NCBI GenBank assembly: GCA_900314565.1
Contig: OMVU01000001.1
Coordinates: 124,001-188,000 of the forward strand
From: an uncultured Eubacteriales bacterium
Lineage (GTDB): Bacteria > Bacillota > Clostridia > Lachnospirales > Lachnospiraceae
Length of the DNA stretch: 64,000 bases
Direction of reading: 5' to 3'
Part shown: in pieces, positions 1 to 8,035 of the stretch
Position numbering within the stretch: position 1 is the first letter of the stretch
Layout of the letters: each line of letters opens with the position of its first letter
Notes under the pieces: model-generated
Told to the model about the DNA's origin: nothing
Databases searched by the model: none
Seen by the model: only the letters and a program-made list of their open reading frames with translations
Position numbers and translations under genes: made by a program

Positions 1-42
1 GAGGACGGGCGGACGCTTGAGATGCTGGGAAGCAGATTCTGA
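1..42 (+). CDS. Possible C-terminal end of an upstream gene (DUF2344/TIGR03936-like?)
   Basis: The first 42 bases read as EDGRTLEMLGSRF followed by a stop. In Clostridia a radical-SAM-linked protein of the DUF2344/TIGR03936 type usually sits immediately before RNase G, and an EDGR-L-like tail would suit it. The fragment is too short to prove. A competing frame (bases 2-61) stays open and stops across the ATG at 58, so the assignment rests mainly on gene order. Confidence 0.3.
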   Translation, partial: EDGRTLEMLGSRF

Positions 43-90
43 AGCTGAAGCGGTACAATGACAGGAACACGGTCAATCGGGACGAAAAAA

Positions 91-1224
91 ATGAACGATT
101 ATATTGTGACACAAATTGAATACGGACCGGACCGCTTCCTCGCAGCCGCCCTCTATGAAGACCGGAAGCTCAGGAACCTCCGGCTGGAAAAGTGTGGAGA
201 GACCTCCGAGATCGGGAAGATCTATCTCGGCCATGTGGATTCCTATGCAAAGAACATAGGCGGAGCGTTCGTGAAATTTGACGGATCCCGACTTGCCTTC
301 CTCCCGCATTATAAACGGGGACAGGGCGATCCCGGCAGGATCCTTCTGCAGATCACGAAGGACGCAGCCGGCAATAAGACATGCGTCGCGACACAGAGGC
401 TCAGCATCGCCGGAAGGTACGCGGTGATGGAGCGGGGAAGCGGAGGGTTTTCATTTTCCAAAAAGCTCTCAAAGGGTGACAAAGAGCTCCTTGCAAAATG
501 GACGGAGGGACTCTCCTATGAAGGCATGCGGCCGCTTCTGCGGACGAACGCCCCGAAGGCTCTGAAGGCGCAACTCTTATCGGAACTCGAAATGCTCGCC
601 CGGCAGATGCAGAAGATCGTTCTGGATGCGGAGAAAGCGAAGCCCGGGACGCTGCTCTATGAGCCGGAGCCATTCTACGTTACGATGCTGCGTGATCTGT
701 ATATGGCTCCTGACCGGCTCTGGTCGGATATTCCGCTCGCTGCGGAAAAGCTCGAAGGCTTTCCTCACGAAAATGAAGAGATCTGTTACACCGGCCGCTC
801 TCTGAGCCTTGCGGTGCTCTATGAGCTTGGCCGGGATATCGACAGACTTCTCGCAAAGAAGGTCTGGCTGAAAAGCGGGGCGTATCTGGTCATCGAGAAG
901 ACGGAGGCATTTGTCAGCATCGATGTGAACAGCGGCCGCTTTGAGAAAGGAAAAATTGCGGAGGAGACCTACCGTAAGATCAATCTGGAGGCGGCAGAGG
1001 AGATCGTGACCCAGGTGATCCTCAGAAATCTTTCGGGTATGATCCTCGTCGACTTTATCAAGCTTTCGAATCCCGACCACAGGGAGGAACTTGTCAATGT
1101 CATGAGAAAGCACGCGAAGCGCGACCGGCTTTCGATGGACGTGGTCGATCTCACGCCCCTCGGCATCATGGAGATCGTCCGGGAAAAGCGGGAGAAGCCG
1201 CTCCCGGAAATATTAAGAACGTGA
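91..1224 (+). CDS. rng: Ribonuclease G (RNase E/G family endoribonuclease)
   Basis: Single-strand-specific endoribonuclease that matures rRNA and takes part in mRNA decay; cytoplasmic. The 377-residue product begins MNDYIVTQIEYG, typical of the family. An S1-like RNA-binding segment lies at about residues 35-110. The catalytic core carries the two metal-binding aspartates in SIDVNSGR (D278) and ILVDFI (D321), 43 residues apart as in E. coli RNase E (D303/D346). It ends shortly after the EIVREKREKPL motif, as in short clostridial forms, without a visible Zn-link CxxC. I prefer the ATG at 91 over that at 58 because family homology starts there; both have weak ribosome binding sites. It precedes rplU-prp-rpmA, the usual clostridial order. 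Confidence 0.9.
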   Translation: MNDYIVTQIEYGPDRFLAAALYEDRKLRNLRLEKCGETSEIGKIYLGHVDSYAKNIGGAFVKFDGSRLAFLPHYKRGQGDPGRILLQITKDAAGNKTCVATQRLSIAGRYAVMERGSGGFSFSKKLSKGDKELLAKWTEGLSYEGMRPLLRTNAPKALKAQLLSELEMLARQMQKIVLDAEKAKPGTLLYEPEPFYVTMLRDLYMAPDRLWSDIPLAAEKLEGFPHENEEICYTGRSLSLAVLYELGRDIDRLLAKKVWLKSGAYLVIEKTEAFVSIDVNSGRFEKGKIAEETYRKINLEAAEEIVTQVILRNLSGMILVDFIKLSNPDHREELVNVMRKHAKRDRLSMDVVDLTPLGIMEIVREKREKPLPEILRT

Positions 1225-1252
1225 AATTTGAAATATCAAGAACGTGAAATTT
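1207..1252. repeat. 23-bp tandem duplication across the end of rng
   Basis: Two adjacent 23-bp copies (1207-1229 and 1230-1252) differ at one base. The first copy contains the rng stop codon; the second lies just before the rplU promoter. This looks like a local slippage duplication. Confidence 0.8.
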
Positions 1253-1256
1253 GGTA

Positions 1257-1285
1257 TTTACATAAGATTTTATTTGTGATAATAT
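1257..1285 (+). promoter_or_regulatory. Predicted sigma-A promoter of rplU-prp-rpmA
   Basis: TTTACA (1257-1262), a 17-base spacer and TATA-rich TAATAT (1280-1285), with a TGTGATAAT extended -10-like stretch overlapping. It sits about 90 bases before rplU, leaving room for the leader. Confidence 0.55.
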
Positions 1286-1289
1286 ATCC

Positions 1290-1356
1290 AAGTGTGCCGC
1301 ACAGAGAGGCTATAAGTCCGTTCAGACGGCGCCGAATCTGGCGAGTTTTTATGAGA
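1290..1356 (+). ncRNA. Probable L21 leader (ribosomal protein autoregulatory element)
   Basis: The untranslated stretch before rplU contains GTGTGCCGCACA and a second GC-rich pairing region (GGCGCCGAATCTGGCG). It resembles from memory the L21-leader RNA found before rplU in Firmicutes. It would let L21 (or another encoded ribosomal protein) feed back on the operon. Covariance-model scoring was not possible here. Confidence 0.5.
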
Positions 1357-1370
1357 AGGAGGTGTGCTCC

Positions 1371-1676
1371 ATGTATGCAGTAATCGCAACTGGCGGAAAG
1401 CAGTACAAAGTTTCTGAAGGTGATGTTATCCGCGTTGAGAAGCTTGGCAAGGAAGTAGGCGAGACAGTCACATTCGATCAGGTCATCGCTGTCAGCAATG
1501 ACGGTCTGAAGGTCGGCGAAGATGTGAAGAACGCTACTGTCGAGGCAAAGGTCATTTCTAACGGCCGCGCTAAGAAAGTTATCGTATATCACTACAAGCC
1601 GAAGTCGGGCTATCATAAGAAGAATGGTCACAGACAGGCTTATACAGCTGTTAAGATCGAGAAGATCAGCTGCTGA
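1371..1676 (+). CDS. rplU: 50S ribosomal protein L21
   Basis: Structural protein of the large ribosomal subunit that contacts 23S rRNA and L20. The 101-residue product starts [14 protein letters not shown], the diagnostic L21 N-terminus, and ends with the basic YHKKNGHRQ segment. An AGGAGGTG ribosome binding site (about 1357-1364) lies at good distance from the ATG at 1371; an in-frame ATG nine bases upstream overlaps that site and is unlikely. It is first in the rplU-prp-rpmA operon and is only two bases from prp. Confidence 0.97.
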   Translation: MYAVIATGGKQYKVSEGDVIRVEKLGKEVGETVTFDQVIAVSNDGLKVGEDVKNATVEAKVISNGRAKKVIVYHYKPKSGYHKKNGHRQAYTAVKIEKISC

Positions 1677-1678
1677 TC

Positions 1679-2008
1679 ATGATCACTGTTCGAGTTGAAC
1701 GGACAGGCGACAGCTTTTCCATGTTTCAGGTCACCGGTCACGCGGGATATGCGCAGAGCGGATACGATATCTACTGCGCAGCCGTTTCGGCGCTTACGCT
1801 GAACACGGTCAATTCCATCGAGGTCCTCTGCAAAGACAGAGTTGACGCGAAGGACCGGGACGGATTCCTGATCTGCAGATTTCCGGAAGGACTGTCTGAG
1901 GGCGGAAAGCTTCTCATGGATTCCATGATCATGGGACTCAGGCAGATCAGTGAAGGGGACGGTAAGACCCACGTAAAGGTAATAATCGAGGAGGTGCAGA
2001 CATGCTGA
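1679..2008 (+). CDS. prp: Ribosomal-processing cysteine protease Prp
   Basis: Cysteine protease that removes the N-terminal extension of L27, a step needed for functional ribosomes in Firmicutes. The 109-residue protein has the signature [20 protein letters not shown], with catalytic His21 and Cys33 (His22/Cys34 in S. aureus Prp). It lies between rplU and rpmA, and its stop overlaps the rpmA start, so enzyme and substrate are translationally coupled. The substrate gene next door carries the expected cleavage motif. Confidence 0.93.
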   Translation: MITVRVERTGDSFSMFQVTGHAGYAQSGYDIYCAAVSALTLNTVNSIEVLCKDRVDAKDRDGFLICRFPEGLSEGGKLLMDSMIMGLRQISEGDGKTHVKVIIEEVQTC

Positions 2009-2292
2009 AAATGAATCTTCAGCTCTTCGCCCACAAGAAGGGTGTCGGTTCCACAAAGAACGGACGCGATTCCGAAGCCAAGAGATTAGGTGCGAAGAGG
2101 GCAGACGGCCAGTTCGTAAAGGCTGGCAATATTCTTTACAGGCAGCGCGGAACACACATCCATCCGGGTGTGAATGTCGGACGCGGCGGCGACGATACAC
2201 TGTATGCCAAGGCAGACGGTATCGTTCGTTTTGCAAGACTCGGCAAGCACCGCAAGCAGTGCTACATCGAGCTTGTTGAGACAGCAGAGTAA
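2002..2292 (+). CDS. rpmA: 50S ribosomal protein L27 with cleavable N-terminal extension
   Basis: Large-subunit protein whose N-terminus reaches the peptidyl-transferase centre. The 96-residue product begins [18 protein letters not shown]. In S. aureus the equivalent extension is cut by Prp after the ninth residue (before AxKKG), so a cut between F9 and A10 is predicted here. The start overlaps the last bases of prp, with a GAGGTG ribosome binding site inside prp. A hairpin terminator follows. Confidence 0.96.
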   Translation: MLKMNLQLFAHKKGVGSTKNGRDSEAKRLGAKRADGQFVKAGNILYRQRGTHIHPGVNVGRGGDDTLYAKADGIVRFARLGKHRKQCYIELVETAE

Positions 2293-2306
2293 TAAGGGTA
2301 TGAAGG

Positions 2307-2340
2307 GCTTCGAATCCGGCTGGATTTGAAGCTTTCTTTG
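2307..2340 (+). terminator. Intrinsic terminator after rpmA
   Basis: An 11-bp stem (GCTTCGAATCC with GGATTTGAAGC, one G-T pair), GGCT loop, then TTTCTTTG. It ends the ribosomal protein operon about 50 bases before obgE. Confidence 0.7.
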
Positions 2341-2388
2341 TATCCGCACACATTTATCAGTTTTTTGCTTTTTTAAGAGGATAAAGAA

Positions 2389-3720
2389 ATGTTCGCAGAT
2401 CGCGCAAGAATACATATCCGGTCAGGCAAAGGCGGCAACGGCCATGTCAGTTTCCGGCGGGAAAAGTACGTTCCGGCAGGCGGACCGGACGGCGGTGACG
2501 GAGGCCGCGGCGGAGATATCATTTTTGAAGTGGACAAGGGGATGAATACCCTTTTTACATACAAGCATAAGTACATGTTCAAGGCCGGGAACGGAGAGGA
2601 AGGCGGCCAGAGGCGCTGCCATGGCAAAAACGGTGAAGACCTTGTACTGAAGGTGCCCGAGGGGACGATCCTCAGGGAAGAACATACAGGTGAGATTATT
2701 GCAGATATGTCCGGGGACAATACGCGGCAGGTAGTCCTCAGGGGTGGCCGCGGAGGCAGGGGAAACATGAATTTCGCGACTCCGACCAATCAGGCCCCTC
2801 AGTATGCAGAGCCCGGAAAACCAGCGATGGAGCTTGATATCACGATGGAACTCAAGCTGGTCGCCGATGTCGGACTGGTAGGATTTCCGAATGCCGGAAA
2901 ATCCACTTTTCTGTCCAGAGTGACCCGTGCAAAGCCGAAGATCGCGGATTATCCGTTCACGACCATCCAGCCGAATCTTGGCGTAGTCGAGTTCGAGGAC
3001 GGCAGAGGCTTTGTGATCGCGGATATGCCCGGACTGATCGAGGGTGCTTCCGAGGGCGTCGGACTCGGACATGAATTCCTGCGCCATATCGAGAGGACGC
3101 GTGTCATTGTCCACATCGTGGACGCGGCTTCCTTCGACGGCCGGGATCCGGTCTCGGATATCAGGGCCATACACAGGGAACTTGAGCAGTATAACCCTCA
3201 GATCATGAAGAAGCCGATCGTCATTGCGGCCAACAAGATCGATGTCCTTGGCGGTATGGAAGATGACCCGATCGCCAGGATCCGGAAGGAATTTGAACCG
3301 GAGGGATATGAGATCTATCCGATTTCCGCCGTCACCGGACAGGGCGTCAAAGAGCTTTTGTATGAAGTCCTGAAACTTCTTGAAACAAAAGCGACGGAAC
3401 CTGTATACTATGAGCAGGAATATTTTCCGGAAGACAATCTGGTCACCGAGGAGCTTCCCTACTCGATCGCTGTCACGGAAGACCGGAAGGGCAAGCCTGT
3501 GTATATCGTCGAGGGACCGAAGATCGACAAGATGCTCAGCTATACCAATCTGGAATCTGAGAAGGGCTTTACATACTTCCAGAACTGGATGCGCAAGACC
3601 GGTATCAATAAGAACCTTGAGTATTACGGCATTAAAGAGGGCGATACGGTCCGAATGTACGGACACGAATTCGACTATTACACGGAGAACACGGAGGAGC
3701 AGGATGATTCTGACGAGTAA
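2389..3720 (+). CDS. obgE: GTPase Obg (ribosome assembly / stress GTPase)
   Basis: Essential GTPase that binds the 50S subunit late in assembly and links to stress and cell-cycle control. The 443-residue protein has the glycine-rich Obg fold (residues 1-158), a G domain with GFPNAGKS (from about 165), the DYPFTT switch, DMPG (about 212) and NKID (about 282), and a C-terminal OCT domain (about 350-430) with an acidic tail. Ribosome binding site AGAGGATAA precedes the ATG. The yhbY start lies inside the last codons, so the two are coupled. Confidence 0.97.
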   Translation: MFADRARIHIRSGKGGNGHVSFRREKYVPAGGPDGGDGGRGGDIIFEVDKGMNTLFTYKHKYMFKAGNGEEGGQRRCHGKNGEDLVLKVPEGTILREEHTGEIIADMSGDNTRQVVLRGGRGGRGNMNFATPTNQAPQYAEPGKPAMELDITMELKLVADVGLVGFPNAGKSTFLSRVTRAKPKIADYPFTTIQPNLGVVEFEDGRGFVIADMPGLIEGASEGVGLGHEFLRHIERTRVIVHIVDAASFDGRDPVSDIRAIHRELEQYNPQIMKKPIVIAANKIDVLGGMEDDPIARIRKEFEPEGYEIYPISAVTGQGVKELLYEVLKLLETKATEPVYYEQEYFPEDNLVTEELPYSIAVTEDRKGKPVYIVEGPKIDKMLSYTNLESEKGFTYFQNWMRKTGINKNLEYYGIKEGDTVRMYGHEFDYYTENTEEQDDSDE

Positions 3721-4006
3721 ACAGAGAGCCTATCTGAAAAGCCTTGCGATGACACAGGATGCGATCCTGTATCTCGGAAAGGCTTCCCTTACACCCGAGA
3801 ATACAAAAAATGTCGAGGAGGCGCTTCAGGCCAGAGAACTTATCAAGATCGGCGTGCAGAATAACTGTGCGGATGATCCCAGAGAGCTCGCGGAAATGAT
3901 CGCCGAGCGGACACATTCCACGGTGGTGCAGGTCATAGGGAAGAAGATCGTCCTGTATAAGCCGGGAACAGATAAGAACAGGAAAATCGAGCTGCCGCGA
4001 AAATAA
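3704..4006 (+). CDS. yhbY: YhbY-type CRM-domain RNA-binding protein
   Basis: Small RNA-binding protein associated with pre-50S particles. The 100-residue product starts MILTSKQRAYLKSLA and has the CRS1/YhbY fold signatures: GKASLTPENTKNVEEAL, ARELIKIGV, and VQVIGKKIVLYK near the end. The ATG at 3704 overlaps the end of obgE by 17 bases in another frame, with GGAGGAGCAGG as ribosome binding site. The same frame is open much further upstream inside obgE, but family length and the binding site favour this start. Confidence 0.92.
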   Translation: MILTSKQRAYLKSLAMTQDAILYLGKASLTPENTKNVEEALQARELIKIGVQNNCADDPRELAEMIAERTHSTVVQVIGKKIVLYKPGTDKNRKIELPRK

Positions 4007-4080
4007 GGCATGCGTAAAAATGCTCCAGTGAGGCAATGTGTAGCTTTGATACTGAGATAAACTGATGGCGTGGAGGGACT

Positions 4081-4689
4081 ATGAGAAAAGTCGGAATCAT
4101 GGGCGGGACATTTGATCCCATTCATATCGGTCACCTGATACTGGGAGAAAATGCGTATCTTCAGTTCGGCCTTGACAAGGTTGTTTTCATGCCCTCCGGG
4201 AATCCGCCGCACAAGAAAGACCGCGACGGCGGAACAGACTTACAGCGCATGGATATGGTCAAGCTGGCGATCGCGTCCAACACGCATTTCGAGATTTCCG
4301 ATATTGAAATGAATGAGGACGGCTATACGTACACTTACCGTACGCTGGAGAGGCTTGTAAAGGAACATCCGGACACGGAGTACTACTTTATTATCGGAGC
4401 CGATTCTCTTTTCTATTTTGATTCCTGGAAAAATCCTCAGCGGATCGCGGATGCCTGCACACTTGTCGTTGCGACGAGAAATCATACGAGCGATGAAAAG
4501 CTGGATGAGAAGATCGAATTTGTGAGAAAGCTCTTCAATGCAAAAATTGAGAAGCTTGATACGGAAAATATAGACTGTTCATCGAGCCAGATCCGATCCT
4601 GGATCAAAGAAGGCCACACAGTCAAATACTATGTGCCGGATACGGTGATCAACTATATCCACACGTATCATGTCTATACAGAGAAGTGA
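4081..4689 (+). CDS. nadD: Nicotinate-nucleotide adenylyltransferase
   Basis: Transfers AMP from ATP to nicotinate mononucleotide, forming deamido-NAD in NAD biosynthesis. The 202-residue protein has the nucleotidyltransferase motif GGTFDPIHIGH at residues 8-18 and the second motif SSSQIRSWI near residue 165. The start follows GTGGAGGG. It is grouped with yhbY, yqeK and rsfS as in many Firmicutes. Confidence 0.95.
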   Translation: MRKVGIMGGTFDPIHIGHLILGENAYLQFGLDKVVFMPSGNPPHKKDRDGGTDLQRMDMVKLAIASNTHFEISDIEMNEDGYTYTYRTLERLVKEHPDTEYYFIIGADSLFYFDSWKNPQRIADACTLVVATRNHTSDEKLDEKIEFVRKLFNAKIEKLDTENIDCSSSQIRSWIKEGHTVKYYVPDTVINYIHTYHVYTEK

Positions 4690-4722
4690 AGTCCCTGTTC
4701 CTTAAGACTTAGGTGTTGAATT

Positions 4723-5331
4723 ATGGCAGAAAAATATGATATTGAGAAATATAACAGGAGATTGAAGAAATTCTTTGACGATGACGAAGACCGGTATTAC
4801 CACACACAGGGAGTTCGGTATACAGCCGTGGCTTTGGCCATGGCGCACGGTGAGGACTATCAGAAGGCGGAGCTTGCCGGACTGCTTCACGACAGTGCGA
4901 AAAACATCCCGGATCCAAAGAAGATAAAACTCTGCGAAAAGAACGATATACCGATCACGCCGGTCGAGCGCGAGAATGTATATCTTCTTCATGCAAAGCT
5001 CGGGGCCTATATCGCCAGGAAAAAATATAAGGTCGAAGACGAGGATATCCTGAACGCGATCACCTATCACACGACCGGCCGGCCGGCGATGAGCAGACTT
5101 GAGCAGATTATTTTTATTGCGGATTACATCGAGCCGAGGCGATTCAAGGCGCCTGACCTTCCGGAGGTCAGAAAAGTTGCTTTTCATGATCTTGATGAGT
5201 GCTGTTACATCATTCTGAGGGACTCGGTAAAATACCTGCGATCAAAGGGCGGAAGGATCGACGAGATGACGGAGCAGGCCTTCTGTTATTATGAAAAGCT
5301 GCATATGGAGAAGAATGGGGAAAACTCCTGA
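4723..5331 (+). CDS. yqeK: YqeK-type HD-domain hydrolase (symmetrical Ap4A hydrolase)
   Basis: The family contains HD-domain metal enzymes; characterised YqeK proteins split diadenosine tetraphosphate into two ADP, an alarmone-clearing role. The 202-residue product has the metal ligands expected: an early His (YYHTQGVRYTA), the HD pair in GLLHDSAKN, and later HAKLGAY and ITYHTTG. It directly follows nadD. A short coupled ORF begins inside its 3' end. Confidence 0.88.
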   Translation: MAEKYDIEKYNRRLKKFFDDDEDRYYHTQGVRYTAVALAMAHGEDYQKAELAGLLHDSAKNIPDPKKIKLCEKNDIPITPVERENVYLLHAKLGAYIARKKYKVEDEDILNAITYHTTGRPAMSRLEQIIFIADYIEPRRFKAPDLPEVRKVAFHDLDECCYIILRDSVKYLRSKGGRIDEMTEQAFCYYEKLHMEKNGENS

Positions 5332-5446
5332 TCCATTCGGAGAGGAACAGGAAAGATTTCAGATGTCTCTTAAAGAAGAACAGGAAAGGATCCTTGTCCT
5401 TAAAAAGAGAGTAAGAAACAGTTTAAGACTGCATACCGGAGGATAA
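5315..5446 (+). CDS. Small charged hypothetical protein (43 aa)
   Basis: The ATG at 5315 lies within the end of yqeK with GGAG a few bases upstream. The frame runs 43 codons, rich in Glu, Gln, Lys and Arg (EEQERFQMSLKEEQERILV), probably one helix, and stops three bases before the rsfS start with GGAGGA serving rsfS. Many relatives have a lytR/LCP-type gene in this slot. I recognise no family. It could be a real coupled small protein or a chance frame. Confidence 0.4.
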   Translation: MGKTPDPFGEEQERFQMSLKEEQERILVLKKRVRNSLRLHTGG

Positions 5447-5449
5447 AGT

Positions 5450-5824
5450 ATGGAATTAAAAGAGAGCAGAAGACTCGCAGCGATTGCCGTAAAAGCCCTT
5501 GAGGACAAGCTCGCGACAGATATCAGTGTGATCGAGATCGATCAGATCTCTCCGCTTGGAGATTATTTTGTCATCGCGACAGGGCGCAACTACAACCAGA
5601 CGGATGCGATGGTCGACGCGGTCGAGGAGGCCGGTACAAAAGCCGGCTTCGAGCCTGACCATGTTGAAGGGCATAAGAACGGGAACTGGACGCTGCTTGA
5701 CTATAAAGGTGTGGTCATTCATATCTTTGACGAGGAAGCAAGAAGCTTTTATGATCTGGACCGCATCTGGAAAGACGGGACTCCTGTAGATATTGAGGAA
5801 CTCAAAAAGGAGTTCTTTGCGTGA
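5450..5824 (+). CDS. rsfS: Ribosomal silencing factor RsfS
   Basis: Binds L14 on the 50S subunit and blocks joining with 30S, lowering translation in stationary phase or starvation. The 124-residue product has the family core: ALEDKLATDISVIEI, ISPLGDYFVIATGRN, a central HVEGHKNGNWTLLDYKGVVIHIF motif region, and FYDLDRIWKDG near the end. Ribosome binding site GGAGGAT precedes the ATG. It closes the nadD-yqeK group. Confidence 0.95.
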   Translation: MELKESRRLAAIAVKALEDKLATDISVIEIDQISPLGDYFVIATGRNYNQTDAMVDAVEEAGTKAGFEPDHVEGHKNGNWTLLDYKGVVIHIFDEEARSFYDLDRIWKDGTPVDIEELKKEFFA

Positions 5825-5871
5825 CAGGATGGAATCAGCGGGCATGATACTCGCGCGATGAGGTTTTATTT

Positions 5872-7152
5872 ATGAATAAAAAAAAAACACGGCGCATGGT
5901 GCCCCTGCTCCTGTCAGTCGTTCTCTGTTTCTGTGCAGCAGGCTGTTCTTCCGATGGAACATCTGCGATTTTCGGCAGCAGACCGAAAGAGGAGGGTGAA
6001 CCGCTTCTTCCGGACTATACACCTCCTTCTTCCGCGGAAGGAGGGAATCCGGCTGCGGAGGAGGTCGTTGTCATCGAGGAGGAACAGGATCCCGGTGACG
6101 GGACTGCAGAGACAGGTGCGCAGGGCTTAAGCGGTTTTGATTATGACCAGCTGCAGGAAGGTGTGAGATCTGTCTATGAACAGCTCTATACCGGAATTTC
6201 GGAACGAAAATCAGAGTTCTATATCACTGCGGAGAGTGCTGAAGATGTCGGGCCTGCGCTGAGAGCTCTGCTGGCAGATCATCCCGAATTCTTCTGGATC
6301 ACGGGCAGTGCGTCGATTTACGGATTTCCGGGACCGGGAATCAAGCGAATTACACTCGAATTTAATATCGACCCGTCAGAGATCGACAGCCAGCAGGCGA
6401 TGATAGAAGCGGAGGCTGCCGGTTATCTGGGACAGATCTACGATGGGATGAGCGAATATGAGAAGGTGCGTCTGGCCTACGAGTATGTCATAAGGAATAC
6501 GGACTATGTGATGGGTGCTCCGCAGAGCCAGAATATACAGAGCTCTATGATTTATCATCAGAGCGTATGCGCAGGCTATGCAAGAGAGTTCAAGTATCTT
6601 CTGGACAGAGCAGGCGTGTTCTGCGCGTATGTCGAGGGGGATATCACGAACAGGACGGACGGCAGCTCGGAAGCGCATGCGTGGAACCTTGTTATGATCG
6701 ACGGGGAGTACACCTTTGTAGACGCTACATGGGGAGACCCAAATTATATCTCGGAAGTTCAAAATGCCATGGCACCGGATGTCACATACTCCTTCCTTGG
6801 CCTGACGACGGACGATCTTTCCAGGGCGGGGTATGAACCGACAGAAGAATACATTCTTCCGGAAACTTATTCGAGAACATGGGATTACTATGTGCTGAAT
6901 GGTTATTACCACGACTACTACAGCTATGATGAAATCTATAACATGCTGATCGCGGCGGTCGATTCCGGAGCGGATTCCGTACACATGAAATTTTCGGATT
7001 TTGACAATTACGCGGCAGCAAAAGGAGACCTTTATGACGGAGGGCTCCTCAATTCGGTCCTGCAGTACAAGATGTCGATCGAGGGAAGGGGGACCATGTC
7101 CTATTATCCGGTCGATGAGGATGCACTGCATACGATTGACATATACTGGTAA
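5872..7152 (+). CDS. Lipoprotein with transglutaminase-like (cysteine hydrolase) domain
   Basis: Predicted lipid-anchored extracellular protein of 426 residues. A positively charged N-terminus, a hydrophobic stretch and the lipobox CAAGC place the lipidated Cys at 25. A low-complexity Pro/Glu-rich linker follows (about 40-85). The transglutaminase core has a plausible catalytic triad: Cys233 in SVCAGYA, His269 in AHAWNL and Asp284 in VDATWG. Such domains act as proteases or transamidases on the cell surface; the substrate is unknown. It may be cotranscribed with rsfS (47-base gap) and ends at a bidirectional terminator shared with lexA. Confidence 0.85.
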   Translation: MNKKKTRRMVPLLLSVVLCFCAAGCSSDGTSAIFGSRPKEEGEPLLPDYTPPSSAEGGNPAAEEVVVIEEEQDPGDGTAETGAQGLSGFDYDQLQEGVRSVYEQLYTGISERKSEFYITAESAEDVGPALRALLADHPEFFWITGSASIYGFPGPGIKRITLEFNIDPSEIDSQQAMIEAEAAGYLGQIYDGMSEYEKVRLAYEYVIRNTDYVMGAPQSQNIQSSMIYHQSVCAGYAREFKYLLDRAGVFCAYVEGDITNRTDGSSEAHAWNLVMIDGEYTFVDATWGDPNYISEVQNAMAPDVTYSFLGLTTDDLSRAGYEPTEEYILPETYSRTWDYYVLNGYYHDYYSYDEIYNMLIAAVDSGADSVHMKFSDFDNYAAAKGDLYDGGLLNSVLQYKMSIEGRGTMSYYPVDEDALHTIDIYW

Positions 7153-7190
7153 AGTAAAAGGAGCAGCATTGCGCTGCTCCTTTTACTTTA
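7153..7190. terminator. Bidirectional intrinsic terminator between the lipoprotein gene and lexA
   Basis: A perfect 15-bp stem (7153-7167 with 7173-7187) and a five-base loop. A-rich and T-rich flanks lie on both sides, so it can end transcription from either direction. It overlaps the lexA stop codon. Confidence 0.85.
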
Positions 7191-7803
7191 TGAACCGCAT
7201 GATACCGATGACCTTGCCGAGAATGGTCAGATCGCCGTAGACGATGATCGGATCCATCAGCGTGTTCTCCGGCTGAAGACGGATATATCCGTTCTCTTTG
7301 TAGAATGTCTTGACGGTAGCGGAATCCCCGAGAAGGGCGACCACCATATCTCCGTTCTTCGCGGTATTCTGCTGCGCTACGATCACTTCGTCTCCGTCCA
7401 GAATGCCTGCGTTGATCATACTCTCCCCGTGAACTTTCAGCATAAAGACCTGCTTGTTCGGGAGATATTCGGTAGGAATCGGGAAGTAGCTCTCAACGTT
7501 CTCGACAGCAAGAATCGGCTGTCCTGCGGCTACGGTTCCTACCAGGGGTACATTGACGAGCTCTCGGCGGCTCTGGTTGAAATTCTCATCCATGATCTCG
7601 ATCGCCCTTGGCTTTGTCGGATCCCGTCGGATGTAACCGTTCTTCTCAAGAGTTTCAAGATGTGAATGAACGGAAGATGTGGATTTCAGATTGACTGCCT
7701 GACAGATATCTCTTACCGAGGGCGGATATCCGCGGTTCATCAGTTCGCTTTTAATAAAATCCAGAATTTCTTTTTGTTTTGCTGTGATCTTACCGTATGC
7801 CAT
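7183..7803 (-). CDS. lexA: LexA SOS repressor
   Basis: Represses DNA-damage genes and self-cleaves when stimulated by RecA filaments. The 206-residue protein has the N-terminal winged helix (STSSVHSHLETLEKNGYI as recognition region), the cleavage site Ala93-Gly94 in TVAAGQP, catalytic Ser128 in HGESM and Lys165 in ATVKTFY. AGGAGGATC precedes the ATG. A promoter and a likely LexA operator lie 60-120 bases upstream, suggesting autoregulation. A second target in this window is the LysM gene at 19230. Confidence 0.97.
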   Translation of the reverse strand: MAYGKITAKQKEILDFIKSELMNRGYPPSVRDICQAVNLKSTSSVHSHLETLEKNGYIRRDPTKPRAIEIMDENFNQSRRELVNVPLVGTVAAGQPILAVENVESYFPIPTEYLPNKQVFMLKVHGESMINAGILDGDEVIVAQQNTAKNGDMVVALLGDSATVKTFYKENGYIRLQPENTLMDPIIVYGDLTILGKVIGIMRFIK

Positions 7804-7866
7804 AGAATTGATCCTCCTTGCATGACGTGTCGGCAGAAATGTGCATACTTTGTCTTTTATTATGTC

Positions 7867-7895
7867 AGTGTACCATAAGCACCGGAAAAAAGCAA
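7867..7895 (-). promoter_or_regulatory. Predicted lexA promoter
   Basis: On the minus strand: TTGCTT (7890-7895), 17-base spacer, TACACT (7867-7872). The -35 lies 10 bases from the putative LexA box. Confidence 0.6.
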
Positions 7896-7905
7896 ACAGA
7901 TATTC

Positions 7906-7919
7906 CGAAAATCTGTTCG
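7906..7919. promoter_or_regulatory. Putative LexA operator (SOS box) at lexA
   Basis: CGAAAATCTGTTCG matches the Bacillus-type consensus CGAACRNRYGTTYG at 12 of 14 positions. It sits just upstream of the lexA -35 and within a longer inverted repeat (AACAGAT / ATCTGTT). Confidence 0.55.
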
Positions 7920-7959
7920 TATTTTGTCGTGAAAAGCTCGTAAAAGTAGCCGGAAAACA

Positions 7960-7988
7960 TTGCTTTTATACAGATTCAAAGGTAGAAT
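7960..7988 (+). promoter_or_regulatory. Predicted promoter of feoAB
   Basis: TTGCTT (7960-7965), 17-base spacer, TAGAAT (7983-7988), about 45 bases before the FeoAB start. No Fur box could be identified with confidence. Confidence 0.5.
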
Positions 7989-8035
7989 CTAAAGATATAG
8001 TTATTGACATAAAACTGTTTCAAAGGAGACAGAGC

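Noticed and set aside
2422..3666. Long open frame antisense to obgE
   Set aside because: obgE is unambiguous on the other strand; the antisense product has no recognisable features.
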